Origin: a virus
Length of the DNA stretch: 26,767 bases
Strand: one strand, 5' to 3'
IMG/VR virus record: IMGVR_UViG_3300037847_003687
Location: 1-26,767 of that record
Below the pieces are notes generated by a model. It did no database searches and was not told the origin of the DNA. It worked only from the letters and a program-made list of their open reading frames with translations. Below are positions 6,005 through 12,992 of this stretch, piece by piece; the stretch's first letter is position 1, and the number at the start of each line of letters is the position of its first letter. The translations under genes were made by a program, and so were the position numbers.

Positions 6005-6368
6005 AGAAAGCTGGGATAATAATGGTGATAAATGGACTAAATATGTATTTACATTTGACAATGGCCACGCACCATTTGTTTTTAGAACTGATGAGTTGAA
6101 CTATAAAAAAGGATCTGAACTTGAATATGATTTAGACAAAAATAACAACAAAGCAAGAATATTAACAAAAAACCCTAAAGAAAATCAAACAGAGGTTTCA
6201 TATACAACTACAAAAGATGATGTACAAAAATATATTATCAGACAAAGTAGTATGAATCGTGCAACGGATCTTTACCAAGGGCAGTTATTCGACTGGGAAA
6301 AAAAAGAAAATAGAAATAAATTAATTACATTAGCAAGAGAAATAGAAAAATACGTACACAATGGATAA
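5967..6368 (+). CDS. Probable OB-fold ssDNA-binding-like protein
   Basis: 133 residues. The N-terminal ~70 residues read as five short strands (YKAILKSIEAKES, KWTKYVFTFDNG, PFVFRTDEL, GSELEYDLD, KARILTK), which suits an OB fold. The C-terminal part (VQKYIIRQSSMNRATDLYQG and a final helix) resembles the tail of phage replication proteins with an I-x-R-Q-x-x-x-x-x-A pattern. It is directly followed by a protein with an SSB-type tip and then by the helicase, which fits a replication role. Assignment is from pattern only. Confidence 0.45.
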   Translation: MIYKAILKSIEAKESWDNNGDKWTKYVFTFDNGHAPFVFRTDELNYKKGSELEYDLDKNNNKARILTKNPKENQTEVSYTTTKDDVQKYIIRQSSMNRATDLYQGQLFDWEKKENRNKLITLAREIEKYVHNG

Positions 6369-6621
6369 TAAAATAAAATTTATAAGTGGCTTGTACCCAA
6401 AGCCTGCAAAAGTAGAATGGGTAAAAAGTGATGTATCAGTTAATATTGAGTTACTGATTGAGGAATTAAATAAGCTAAAACCAAAAGCAATAAAAGGTTT
6501 TATAAATCTTTCTTTGTGTGAGAGCAAAGCTGGTAAGCAATATTTTAAATTGAACGATTATAAGCCAAAAGAAGTAACAGCTTCAGAACATAGCCCTGAT
6601 CGTGATGATTTGCCGTTTTAA
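6361..6621 (+). CDS. Replication accessory protein with SSB-type C-terminal tip
   Basis: 86 residues ending RDDLPF, almost identical to the acidic tip (DDDIPF/DDDLPF) by which bacterial SSB recruits its partners. The body has IKGFINLSLCESKAGKQYFKLNDYKPKE (residues ~45-70), a strand-turn-strand with S-K-x-G-K. The protein is too short for a full SSB unless the fold is shared with the upstream OB-like protein, with which it overlaps by 8 bases. The two could form one ssDNA-binding system, or this one could mimic SSB to attract host helicase loader, primase or nucleases. Confidence 0.5.
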   Translation: MDNKIKFISGLYPKPAKVEWVKSDVSVNIELLIEELNKLKPKAIKGFINLSLCESKAGKQYFKLNDYKPKEVTASEHSPDRDDLPF

Positions 6622-6643
6622 AATAATTTAATAAATTAGTGAT

Positions 6644-6826
6644 ATGCCAATAAGCAACGAGATCTTTGAAACGTATCGAATGCAAGAAAGGTTACGGAAA
6701 CAAACCGATGCTATAAAATTTTTAGCTAATCAAGGTTTCACAATATTAGATACTAAAGGTAACATAATTAATAAACATAACATAAATGAGCAAAATAAAC
6801 CAAAATGGGACTACCAAAAAAAATAG
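6644..6826 (+). CDS. Small helical protein, unknown function
   Basis: 60 residues. Charged helix (IFETYRMQERLRKQTDAIKF), then a short beta hairpin (FTILDTKGNIINK) and a basic end. The hairpin resembles the end of small helix-based adaptor proteins, but no family is recognised. It overlaps the next gene by 41 bases. Confidence 0.5.
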   Translation: MPISNEIFETYRMQERLRKQTDAIKFLANQGFTILDTKGNIINKHNINEQNKPKWDYQKK

Positions 6827-6971
6827 GCCATCAATAAAACAAAAATTAAAATACGTTCAAAATAGATTACAGTGGTACGATTTATTTACTGACTATGTAT
6901 ATAATTATAATAAAACTGTATGGAACAATGCTACTGAATTCGCAGATGAAATGATGGACGATGCTGATTAA
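6786..6971 (+). CDS. Small protein preceding the helicase
   Basis: 61 residues: a basic N-terminal helix (SIKQKLKYVQNRLQWYDLF) and an acidic end (EFADEMMDDAD). It overlaps the helicase start by 11 bases, so the two are probably translationally coupled. Its position invites the idea of a helicase loader or partner, but nothing in the sequence proves it. Confidence 0.45.
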   Translation: MSKINQNGTTKKNRPSIKQKLKYVQNRLQWYDLFTDYVYNYNKTVWNNATEFADEMMDDAD

Positions 6972-7875
6972 TTATGATGATCAAATTGACAAATTAATAA
7001 AAGTCCGAAAAGGCGAAACACAAGAAGGCTTTAAATTAGATATACCGCAGATAGACGAATATTTTAGATTTAAAAAAGCAAACTTCAATTTAATATTAGG
7101 CCACGCCAACGCAGGAAAAACAACTATAACTTTATATTTAATGTTGTTATATACTGTTGCACATAAATTCAAATGGCTAGTCTTTTCAAGCGAGAACGAT
7201 CCGCATACAATGATAAAAAAGCTAATTGAGTTTTTGGAAGCCAAACCCATAAATTTAATTACAGAAGAAAAATTTAACGATCACGCAAAATTTATTTATA
7301 AGTATTTTAAATTTGTTGAAGCACAAGAATTATATACATATAAACAATTAATTAGTTTAGGTGAAAGCATTAATAAAGTTTGGAAGTATGATGGCTTTTT
7401 AATTGATCCTTATAATTCACTTGCAATAGATCGTGATATATTAAGAGGTATAAATAAGCACGACTACGATTATCAAGCAACAACAGAAATGCGTAATTTT
7501 TGTAAAAAAGAAAACGTATCAATATGGCTAACAACACACGCAGCCACAAATGCCCTCAGAATAAAACACCCAATTGGCCACGAATATCAAGGCCACCCAA
7601 TACCCCCTTTGGCAGCAGATGTTGAAGGAGGAGGGAAATTTGTAAATCGTGCAGATGATTTTTTAGTTATTCATCGTTATACTCAACATCCTACAGAATG
7701 GATGAACTTACAGATACATATACGCAAAGTAAAAGACAATGACACAGGGGGCAGGCCTACACCAATTGATAGCCCTATAATATTAAAAAGCATAAAAAAT
7801 AACGTTGGTTTTGAAATTAATGGAAAAAAAACAGTACTTTTATCTTTATTGGAAAGAATTAAAGCACCGTTTTGA
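6961..7875 (+). CDS. DnaB/RecA-fold replicative helicase-like ATPase
   Basis: 304 residues, about the size of the helicase half alone. Walker A is GHANAGKT (47-54), Walker B is YDGFLIDPYNSL (D149), and a sensor-like segment WLTTHA follows (189-194). Downstream are DVEGGGKFVNRADDFLVIHR (220-239) and IHIRKVKDNDTGGRPTPI, which match the helicase core of phage primase-helicases (Twinkle/DnaB type), including a likely Arg finger. It lacks the N-terminal DnaB or primase domain, so a separate primase or the host primase would be needed. It ends on TTGA, overlapped by the TTG start of the next gene. Confidence 0.8.
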   Translation: MLINYDDQIDKLIKVRKGETQEGFKLDIPQIDEYFRFKKANFNLILGHANAGKTTITLYLMLLYTVAHKFKWLVFSSENDPHTMIKKLIEFLEAKPINLITEEKFNDHAKFIYKYFKFVEAQELYTYKQLISLGESINKVWKYDGFLIDPYNSLAIDRDILRGINKHDYDYQATTEMRNFCKKENVSIWLTTHAATNALRIKHPIGHEYQGHPIPPLAADVEGGGKFVNRADDFLVIHRYTQHPTEWMNLQIHIRKVKDNDTGGRPTPIDSPIILKSIKNNVGFEINGKKTVLLSLLERIKAPF

Positions 7876-8351
7876 ATGTCTTAAAAAAACTAACCGACAA
7901 ACATAAAGACTGGATAGCTATTGTAAAATCATTTGGAGTTGATGATTACGCAGAGGATCTTGTGCAAGAAATGTACTTGCGAGTAATTAAATATTTACGC
8001 AATGGTAAAGATTTGTCTTATGGTGATGATATTAACTACTATTATATTTATATGATGCTACGGCATATGACAACAAATTTGCAAATAAAAAAGTCAAAAT
8101 TTAATGTTATAAGTATAGAAAATTATATAAATAGGATTGGCAAACAAACGCCTATTGATTATAATATTGAAGAAAAATATAAATTAGTAATAAAAAAATT
8201 AAATGAGTTGCACTGGTACGACAAGCAAGTGTATGAAATAATTGAGGGTGGCACAAGCATCAAAGAGTTATCAGAAAAAAGCCACATTAGTTATTATAGT
8301 TTATATAGAACATACAACAAAGTAAAAAAAATATTAAAAGAAATATTATGA
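7872..8351 (+). CDS. Sigma-70-like regulator
   Basis: 159 residues, start at TTG overlapping the helicase stop (TTGA). Residues ~20-75 contain DDYAEDLVQEMYLRVIKYL, the conserved region-2 helix of small sigma factors. The C-terminal part (KLNELHWYDKQVYEIIEGGT, then IKELSEKSHISYYSLYRTYN, ~112-150) fits a region-4 helix-turn-helix. Such proteins occur in phages as late-gene activators or simple DNA-binding regulators. It may recognise phage promoters or help the host polymerase; the three promoter sites in this window look host-type, so its target is open. Confidence 0.6.
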   Translation: MNVLKKLTDKHKDWIAIVKSFGVDDYAEDLVQEMYLRVIKYLRNGKDLSYGDDINYYYIYMMLRHMTTNLQIKKSKFNVISIENYINRIGKQTPIDYNIEEKYKLVIKKLNELHWYDKQVYEIIEGGTSIKELSEKSHISYYSLYRTYNKVKKILKEIL

Positions 8352-8473
8352 GGTTAGGTGATTTAGTATATTACATAACAAAATACACAGGTATTAGGTT
8401 TATATGGAAAAAAATATACCCAAATTGTAACTGTGATAAACGCAGAAAAAAATGGAACAAGATAAAGCTTTAG
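8348..8473 (+). CDS. Small CxC protein, unknown function
   Basis: 41 residues, start overlapping the upstream stop (ATGA). The start MRLGDLVYYITKYTGIRF is hydrophobic and the end is CNCDKRRKKWNKIKL with a Cys-x-Cys-Asp-x-Arg-Arg motif. Similar small proteins, as I recall, appear in Bacteroidetes phages. The Cys pair may bind a metal with a partner. It overlaps the next gene by 22 bases. Confidence 0.5.
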   Translation: MRLGDLVYYITKYTGIRFIWKKIYPNCNCDKRRKKWNKIKL

Positions 8474-8658
8474 ATAAAAAAACTTGGCAAGAGGTACACG
8501 CAAGAATCAATAGCGAAATAACGCTAGAAGATTTTAAAATTATGTGTGAGCTACACGCAAAATATTTAAATCATAAATACACTGAGCCGAATTTTTGTAG
8601 CTGCAACAACAAAGAGATAAAAAGATGGATTCAACAAGTAAATAATTGTCTGAGTTAA
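8452..8658 (+). CDS. Small CxC protein, unknown function
   Basis: 68 residues, mostly helical: TWQEVHARINSEITLEDFKI and ELHAKYLNHKY, then FCSCNNKEIKRWIQQVNNCL. The C-x-C followed by a short helix with Trp recalls the preceding small protein and may suggest the two act together. Family unknown. Its 3' end is overlapped by the nuclease gene downstream. Confidence 0.55.
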   Translation: MEQDKALDKKTWQEVHARINSEITLEDFKIMCELHAKYLNHKYTEPNFCSCNNKEIKRWIQQVNNCLS

Positions 8659-9062
8659 AAAATATACATAAATTTGAAAAAGCCGTATGTGCTATTTTGA
8701 ATCTTGATGGCTGGAACGTGCAGTGGTCAGGTGCAAAATATGAACATTATGATGCAAAAGGATATACACCAAAGGGCTTCCCTTGTGTAATTGAAATGAA
8801 ATTTAGAAAAGATTACTACAAAAATAAATTATTAGAAAAATATAAATACGACAAGCTAATGGAAATGGATAAAGATATTGTAAAGTTATATTTTGTAAAC
8901 GATCCAAACGGCAACTATTTTTTTTGGCTAAATAATTTAGAATTAAAAGAAACAAAAGACTTTTGGTGTCCAGAGACTTCTTTTTGGAACAGCAGAAAAG
9001 TAAAAAAAAAATGCTATTTATTAAATGAGAATCAAGCAATAATTAAAAACCTAAATAAATGA
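8646..9062 (+). CDS. PD-(D/E)XK nuclease-fold protein
   Basis: 138 residues from a TTG start (8646) 13 bases inside the upstream gene. Residues 8-52 show the fold core: helix KFEKAVCAILNL, strand WNVQWSG, the catalytic Asp in HYDAKGYTP (D36) and the E-x-K pair in CVIEMKFRKDYY (E50, K52). The rest is charged and aromatic (YFFWLNNLELKETKDFW). The class includes Holliday-junction resolvases, VRR-type and restriction-like nucleases. Co-location with NinG-like and RecB-like nucleases suggests a DNA recombination or host-DNA-degradation role. The family is not resolved. Confidence 0.55.
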   Translation: MSELKNIHKFEKAVCAILNLDGWNVQWSGAKYEHYDAKGYTPKGFPCVIEMKFRKDYYKNKLLEKYKYDKLMEMDKDIVKLYFVNDPNGNYFFWLNNLELKETKDFWCPETSFWNSRKVKKKCYLLNENQAIIKNLNK

Positions 9063-9379
9063 ACATAGATCAAAGATTATATTATGAATCACAATTTAAT
9101 TTAATCGGCCACACATTATGTAAATATTTTGAAGAATTAAAAGCAGATGATCCTAAAAGAAAACAGTTAGGATCTATGATGAGATGCCTTACTGATATGT
9201 ACACTTTTACAAATTCTTTATTAATTCAAGATATGCATAAAACCAAAAGGCTACAAAGATTAATTAATGATTACAACAAAGACACACAACAATTAAATAA
9301 CAAAATAAATGAACTCAATACAACTATTAGATTCAACAACTTGGAAAAAAGCAGATTTGCTGACCAAGATGATGAGTGA
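9059..9379 (+). CDS. Helical protein, unknown function
   Basis: 106 residues, start overlapping the upstream stop (ATGA). Several amphipathic helices (YESQFNLIGHTLCKYFEELK; QLGSMMRCLTDMYTFTNSLL) and a C-terminal coiled coil (RLINDYNKDTQQLNNKINEL). No motif is recognised. It sits between two nuclease genes, and its stop overlaps the start of the RecB-like gene. Confidence 0.55.
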   Translation: MNIDQRLYYESQFNLIGHTLCKYFEELKADDPKRKQLGSMMRCLTDMYTFTNSLLIQDMHKTKRLQRLINDYNKDTQQLNNKINELNTTIRFNNLEKSRFADQDDE

Positions 9380-10115
9380 TGATTTTTACTACAACTATTT
9401 AGGCAAGGCAGCATTAAGCAGCTCAATTGTAAAAAAACTATTGAAAAGCCCTAAAAGTTATTATTATACAATGAAGTACGGCAACCCTATGACTTCGGCC
9501 TTGAGAATGGGCAGGCTTTTGCATCAATCAATATTAGAGCCACACCTATTTGAAAAGTACACTTTTGTAGAATGCAAATCAAGAACGGCCAAAGTATTTA
9601 GAGATACCATAAAAGAAAACGAAGGCAATGAACATACAATATTTACTGCCAAAGAAAAATCAGAAACCGAAAGATTGCAAGATGCGTTGTTGAAAAACGA
9701 AACAGCATTAAACTTGCTAAGTGATTCAGAGTTTGAGGTACCAGCTATTGATATGATTCAGGGCATTCCATTTCGTGCAAAAGCGGATATTATAGGAGAA
9801 AATAAAATGGTAGATATAAAAACTACTTCTTCGATTGATAACTTTGTAAATAAAAGATCACAGTTTAGTGCATATGCTTTCGACTATGATATACAAGTTT
9901 ACATTTATTGTGAGCTTTTTGGCAGATCATTTCATCAATTTAGTTTTCTTGTAATAGACAAACAAACACTTGACATTGGTATATTTAAAGTAAGCGAGGA
10001 ATTTTATTTAAGTGGTATGCAAAAAACATTTCAAGCAATTGAAAGGTACAAACAATTTTTTGACAATGGTAACGAAATAGATTTAGATAGTTATACAATT
10101 AATGGAATATTATGA
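9369..10115 (+). CDS. RecB/Cas4-type PD-(D/E)XK exonuclease (RecE-like)
   Basis: 248 residues from the ATG-ATG at 9369 (overlaps the upstream stop at 9377-9379); an upstream in-frame ATG at 9309 would overlap far more. The motifs are in order: SALRMGRLLHQSILEP with the conserved G-x-x-x-H (~48-52), FRAKADII (catalytic Asp), NKMVDIKTTSS (D-x-K), and YDIQVYIYCEL, the Q-x-x-x-Y of RecB-family exonucleases. Such phage enzymes chew 5' ends to give 3' tails for annealing. No annealing protein of Beta/Erf/RecT type is recognised, unless the OB-like protein at 5967 serves this role. Confidence 0.75.
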   Translation: MMSDDFYYNYLGKAALSSSIVKKLLKSPKSYYYTMKYGNPMTSALRMGRLLHQSILEPHLFEKYTFVECKSRTAKVFRDTIKENEGNEHTIFTAKEKSETERLQDALLKNETALNLLSDSEFEVPAIDMIQGIPFRAKADIIGENKMVDIKTTSSIDNFVNKRSQFSAYAFDYDIQVYIYCELFGRSFHQFSFLVIDKQTLDIGIFKVSEEFYLSGMQKTFQAIERYKQFFDNGNEIDLDSYTINGIL

Positions 10116-10819
10116 TACCAAAAAAAATACATCAAATCTTTTGGAACATACAAGGCAAAGAATTAGATGAGATTCCTTTGTTTCTTCAAAGTATAAAATC
10201 AATCAAAGAAAAAAATCCTGATACTGAACATATTTTATGGAGCAAAACAGACTGCAAAAAACTTATCGAAAATAAACTACCTGAATATCTAAACTTTTAT
10301 AATGAGATGAGATATGATATACAAAGATTAGATTTTATGAGAGCAGCAATATTATACTGCGAGGGCGGAATATATGTTGATCTTGATTTAGTATGTTTAA
10401 AAAATATTGATAAATTATTTACATATAAATTTTTTATTCATAGTTTGCGACATATAAAACCAAAACTAACCGAATATGTAAATAATGATTTAATGGCATC
10501 AAACAAAGGTTTTAGGTTTTGGAAGATATTAATGGATGAATCAAAGGAAAATTATGAAGATAAAATGAAAATAGAAGTTTATCAAACTTGGAAAGCAAGG
10601 TTTGTTTTGCAAACAACAGGCCCAAGATTTGTAGGCAGAATATTAAAAAAAGTATTTCCGCATTACAAACCACCCTATCTTGTTTATATGGATACGGAAA
10701 ATTCTTTGCAAAAAGAATGGCAAGGAAAAAATTTATTACAGAGCAAAAAAGATTACTATTTTGAAAACTATATCAGCGGTAGCTGGTTAAATACAATTAA
10801 AGATGATAAAGAAAGTTAA
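10112..10819 (+). CDS. DXD glycosyltransferase (GT32 / OCH1-like)
   Basis: 235 residues, start overlapping the nuclease stop (ATGA). It opens with the family signature IPKKIHQIFW and has RLDFMRAAILYCEGGIYVDLDL (residues ~72-93), the Gly_transf_sug core with the D90-x-D92 metal-binding pair and the E-G-G-I-Y-V-D motif. It would move a sugar from a nucleotide-sugar donor. In a phage operon that also carries a TET/JBP-like oxygenase and a second glycosyltransferase, the acceptor is probably modified phage DNA. Cell-surface glycans or a phage protein are the alternatives. Family assignment is firm; acceptor is inference. Confidence 0.8.
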   Translation: MIPKKIHQIFWNIQGKELDEIPLFLQSIKSIKEKNPDTEHILWSKTDCKKLIENKLPEYLNFYNEMRYDIQRLDFMRAAILYCEGGIYVDLDLVCLKNIDKLFTYKFFIHSLRHIKPKLTEYVNNDLMASNKGFRFWKILMDESKENYEDKMKIEVYQTWKARFVLQTTGPRFVGRILKKVFPHYKPPYLVYMDTENSLQKEWQGKNLLQSKKDYYFENYISGSWLNTIKDDKES

Positions 10820-11381
10820 AATATCAGAAGTTAAAAAAAATCCTGCTAATCCAAGATTGATCAAGGATTACAAATACAGCAAACTTGTCAAAAGCCTAAA
10901 AGACTTTCCGCAAATGTTGGAACTCAGGCCAATTGTTGTGGATAAAGATATGGTTATTCTAGGTGGCAATATGAGATATAGAGCAAGTGTTGATGCTGGA
11001 TTGAATGAAGTATGGATAAAAATTGCAGACAACCTAACCGAAAAACAAAAAAAAGAATTTATAATCAAAGATAACACTAGCTTTGGTGAATGGGACTGGG
11101 ATCTTTTAGCAAACGAATGGAACCCAGGCCAAATTAATGACTGGGGTTTGGATCTGCCAAAGGTTTATTTTGAAGATGAGGAAGAACCACAGCTTGACAA
11201 AGATATATTTGATCACGAGTTAGATACATATATCAACGCAAAAATAAAACAGATTACCTTATTTTTTAATTCAGAGGAATATGAAAAGGCAGTTAAAGAT
11301 TTAGAAACAATAAGGCAAAAGGAAAGCCTTACGGACAACACACAGGTATTTAAATTTTTGATTGATAAATATGGATTATAA
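10803..11381 (+). CDS. ParB-like nuclease-domain protein
   Basis: 192 residues. The first ~75 residues match the ParB/sulfiredoxin domain: KKNPANPRLI, SLKDFPQMLELRPIVV, then VILGGNMRYRASVDAGLNEV with the conserved G-G-N-M-R-x-x-A. The C-terminal half (IIKDNTSFGEWDWDLLANEW, acidic DEEEPQLDKD, final helix) is usual for phage members of this group, which often sit beside DNA methylases or base-modifying enzymes. It may bind, nick or hydrolyse nucleotide, or guide the modifying enzymes to DNA. It lies between the two glycosyltransferases and overlaps both. Confidence 0.8.
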   Translation: MIKKVKISEVKKNPANPRLIKDYKYSKLVKSLKDFPQMLELRPIVVDKDMVILGGNMRYRASVDAGLNEVWIKIADNLTEKQKKEFIIKDNTSFGEWDWDLLANEWNPGQINDWGLDLPKVYFEDEEEPQLDKDIFDHELDTYINAKIKQITLFFNSEEYEKAVKDLETIRQKESLTDNTQVFKFLIDKYGL

Positions 11382-12114
11382 AATTGCAATACCATCTTAT
11401 AAAAGATCTGAAACAATTAAAAATAAAACTTTAAAATTGTTAGATGAATATGGTATTGATAAAGAACGCATTACAATATTTGTAGCAAACAAACAAGAAG
11501 AAAGCATTTATAAAGATAGCCTACAAGATAAATATAAAATTGTAGTAGGCGTAGCAACAATTGGAAGGCAAAGAAACTTTATAGAAAAATATTATGCAGA
11601 GGGCACAAGATTGATGATGTTTGATGATGATATAGAAAAGGTACAAAGAAAGGTAAAAGCAAAACTTGTTGATGTAGTTGATTTAGAAAAAGAAGTTTTT
11701 TACAAGGGCTTTGAAACTTGCGAAATGATAAATGCAAAAACGTTTGGAATATATGCAGCATCAAATCCATATTTTATGAAAAACAGAATATATACAAAAA
11801 TTTGTTATATAATAGCAAGTATGTTTGGAGTTATCGTTGAACACGATCCTTTTTTAGAAAGGGTTACAAATCACGGTGAAGATTATGAATATAGCATTAG
11901 GCAGTATATTAAAAACAAAAAGCTAGTTAGATTAGATTACCTAACAGTGAAGTCAAACTATTATAAAGAACAGGGTGGGCTACAAGAAATAAGAACAAAG
12001 CAGTATGTATATGATTCAATATATCAGATACAAAGTATGTTTCCAGAATTTTGTCAGATGTATATAAGAAAATCAACAGGAAACGCAGAATTAAGATTAA
12101 AAGATACACGATGA
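11371..12114 (+). CDS. TET-associated-type glycosyltransferase (GT-A fold)
   Basis: 247 residues from the ATG at 11371; the upstream TTG at 11362 adds only three residues. The start YKIAIPSYKRSETIKNKTLK is typical of the glycosyltransferases found beside phage TET/JBP enzymes. It continues with VGVATIGRQRNFIEKYYAEG and the metal-binding LMMFDDDIEKV (D85-D87). The C-terminal half has HDPFLERVTNHGEDYEYSIR, a plausible catalytic acidic/His segment. Known relatives put sugar on 5-hydroxymethylcytosine in phage DNA. Its stop overlaps the start of the dioxygenase gene (ATGA), strongly linking the two. Confidence 0.75.
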   Translation: MDYKIAIPSYKRSETIKNKTLKLLDEYGIDKERITIFVANKQEESIYKDSLQDKYKIVVGVATIGRQRNFIEKYYAEGTRLMMFDDDIEKVQRKVKAKLVDVVDLEKEVFYKGFETCEMINAKTFGIYAASNPYFMKNRIYTKICYIIASMFGVIVEHDPFLERVTNHGEDYEYSIRQYIKNKKLVRLDYLTVKSNYYKEQGGLQEIRTKQYVYDSIYQIQSMFPEFCQMYIRKSTGNAELRLKDTR

Positions 12115-12992
12115 AAAGAATAGATGTAGAAAGAAAAGAAATAAATAAAAAAGATTACATTAGAAGAACTGCTAGATTAAGTGATGTGTCAAGGCATATA
12201 AAAGAAGATGCAATTGTATATCATAATGGAAAGCCTATATTATTATACAAAGTATTATCAACACCGCCAAAAGATGTTAGATGGGCAGTAAAAAATATTA
12301 ATTATCAAAAACGTAAAAGAACACACGGACTACAGAACACAAGTGCGGTTTTCGGATATAATCCAAGGCAAGAAAAATCACAAGACTTCTGCTCCGCATC
12401 AGCTATGGGATACGATCAACCAAAGCAACATTACATAATTACCAACTTTGCTAAACAAATACAAAAATATTATAAAGATTACTTCCAAGAAACTTACAAA
12501 CAACACAAAGAAAAAGTAAAAGAGAAAGTAAAAGATCAATGGGTAATTAAAGATACAGTATTCACTAGTGGCATAGTAAACAAAAACAACCAACTAAAAT
12601 ACCATTTCGATAGTGGCAATTTTAAAAATGTATATAGCAATATGCTTGTATTTAAAAGTGATGTGATGGGTGGGCATTTAGTTATTCCAGAAATAGATAT
12701 ATCATTAGAGGTTGCTGACAATAGCGTTACTATTTTTGATGGCCAAGATCTTTTGCACGGAGTTAGTCCAATTGATTACAACAATTCAAAAGCATATAGA
12801 TATAGTATTGTTTATTATTCTTTGGAACGAATGTGGCAATGTTTGACGATTGAAGAGGAAGTAGATCGAATTAGAGAGAAAAAAATGATTAGAGAAGAAA
12901 ACAGATTGAAGCCAGAACACCTTGATATTTTGCAACAAAGAAAAAAACAAGCCCAAAAATATAAACAAACAATTGAGAATGAACAAAAGTGA
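12111..12992 (+). CDS. TET/JBP-like 2-oxoglutarate/Fe(II) DNA dioxygenase
   Basis: 293 residues from ATG 12111, coupled to the glycosyltransferase stop; upstream TTG at 12051 would overlap 64 bases. The core shows FTSGIVNKNNQLKYHFDSGN with the iron ligands H165-x-D167, then SNMLVFKSDVMGGHLVIPE, FDGQDLLHGVSP with the distal iron ligand H216, and AYRYSIVYY with R230 to bind 2-oxoglutarate. The region THGLQNTSAVFGYNPRQ and QDFCSASAMG upstream is shared with phage members of the TET/JBP family as I know it. The enzyme would oxidise the methyl group of 5-methylcytosine or thymine in DNA. The C-terminal ~45 residues are a charged helix. The 3' end overlaps the terminase small subunit gene. Confidence 0.85.
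   Translation: MKRIDVERKEINKKDYIRRTARLSDVSRHIKEDAIVYHNGKPILLYKVLSTPPKDVRWAVKNINYQKRKRTHGLQNTSAVFGYNPRQEKSQDFCSASAMGYDQPKQHYIITNFAKQIQKYYKDYFQETYKQHKEKVKEKVKDQWVIKDTVFTSGIVNKNNQLKYHFDSGNFKNVYSNMLVFKSDVMGGHLVIPEIDISLEVADNSVTIFDGQDLLHGVSPIDYNNSKAYRYSIVYYSLERMWQCLTIEEEVDRIREKKMIREENRLKPEHLDILQQRKKQAQKYKQTIENEQK

Noticed and set aside
12051-12110. Longer N-terminus of the dioxygenase from TTG 12051
   Set aside because: It would overlap the glycosyltransferase by 64 bases; ATG at 12111 gives the ATGA coupling used across this operon.
12922-12978. Longer N-terminus of terminase small subunit from TTG 12922
   Set aside because: The added residues (Cys, Lys, Asn-rich) are out of character and overlap the dioxygenase by 71 bases; ATG 12979 fits the family length.
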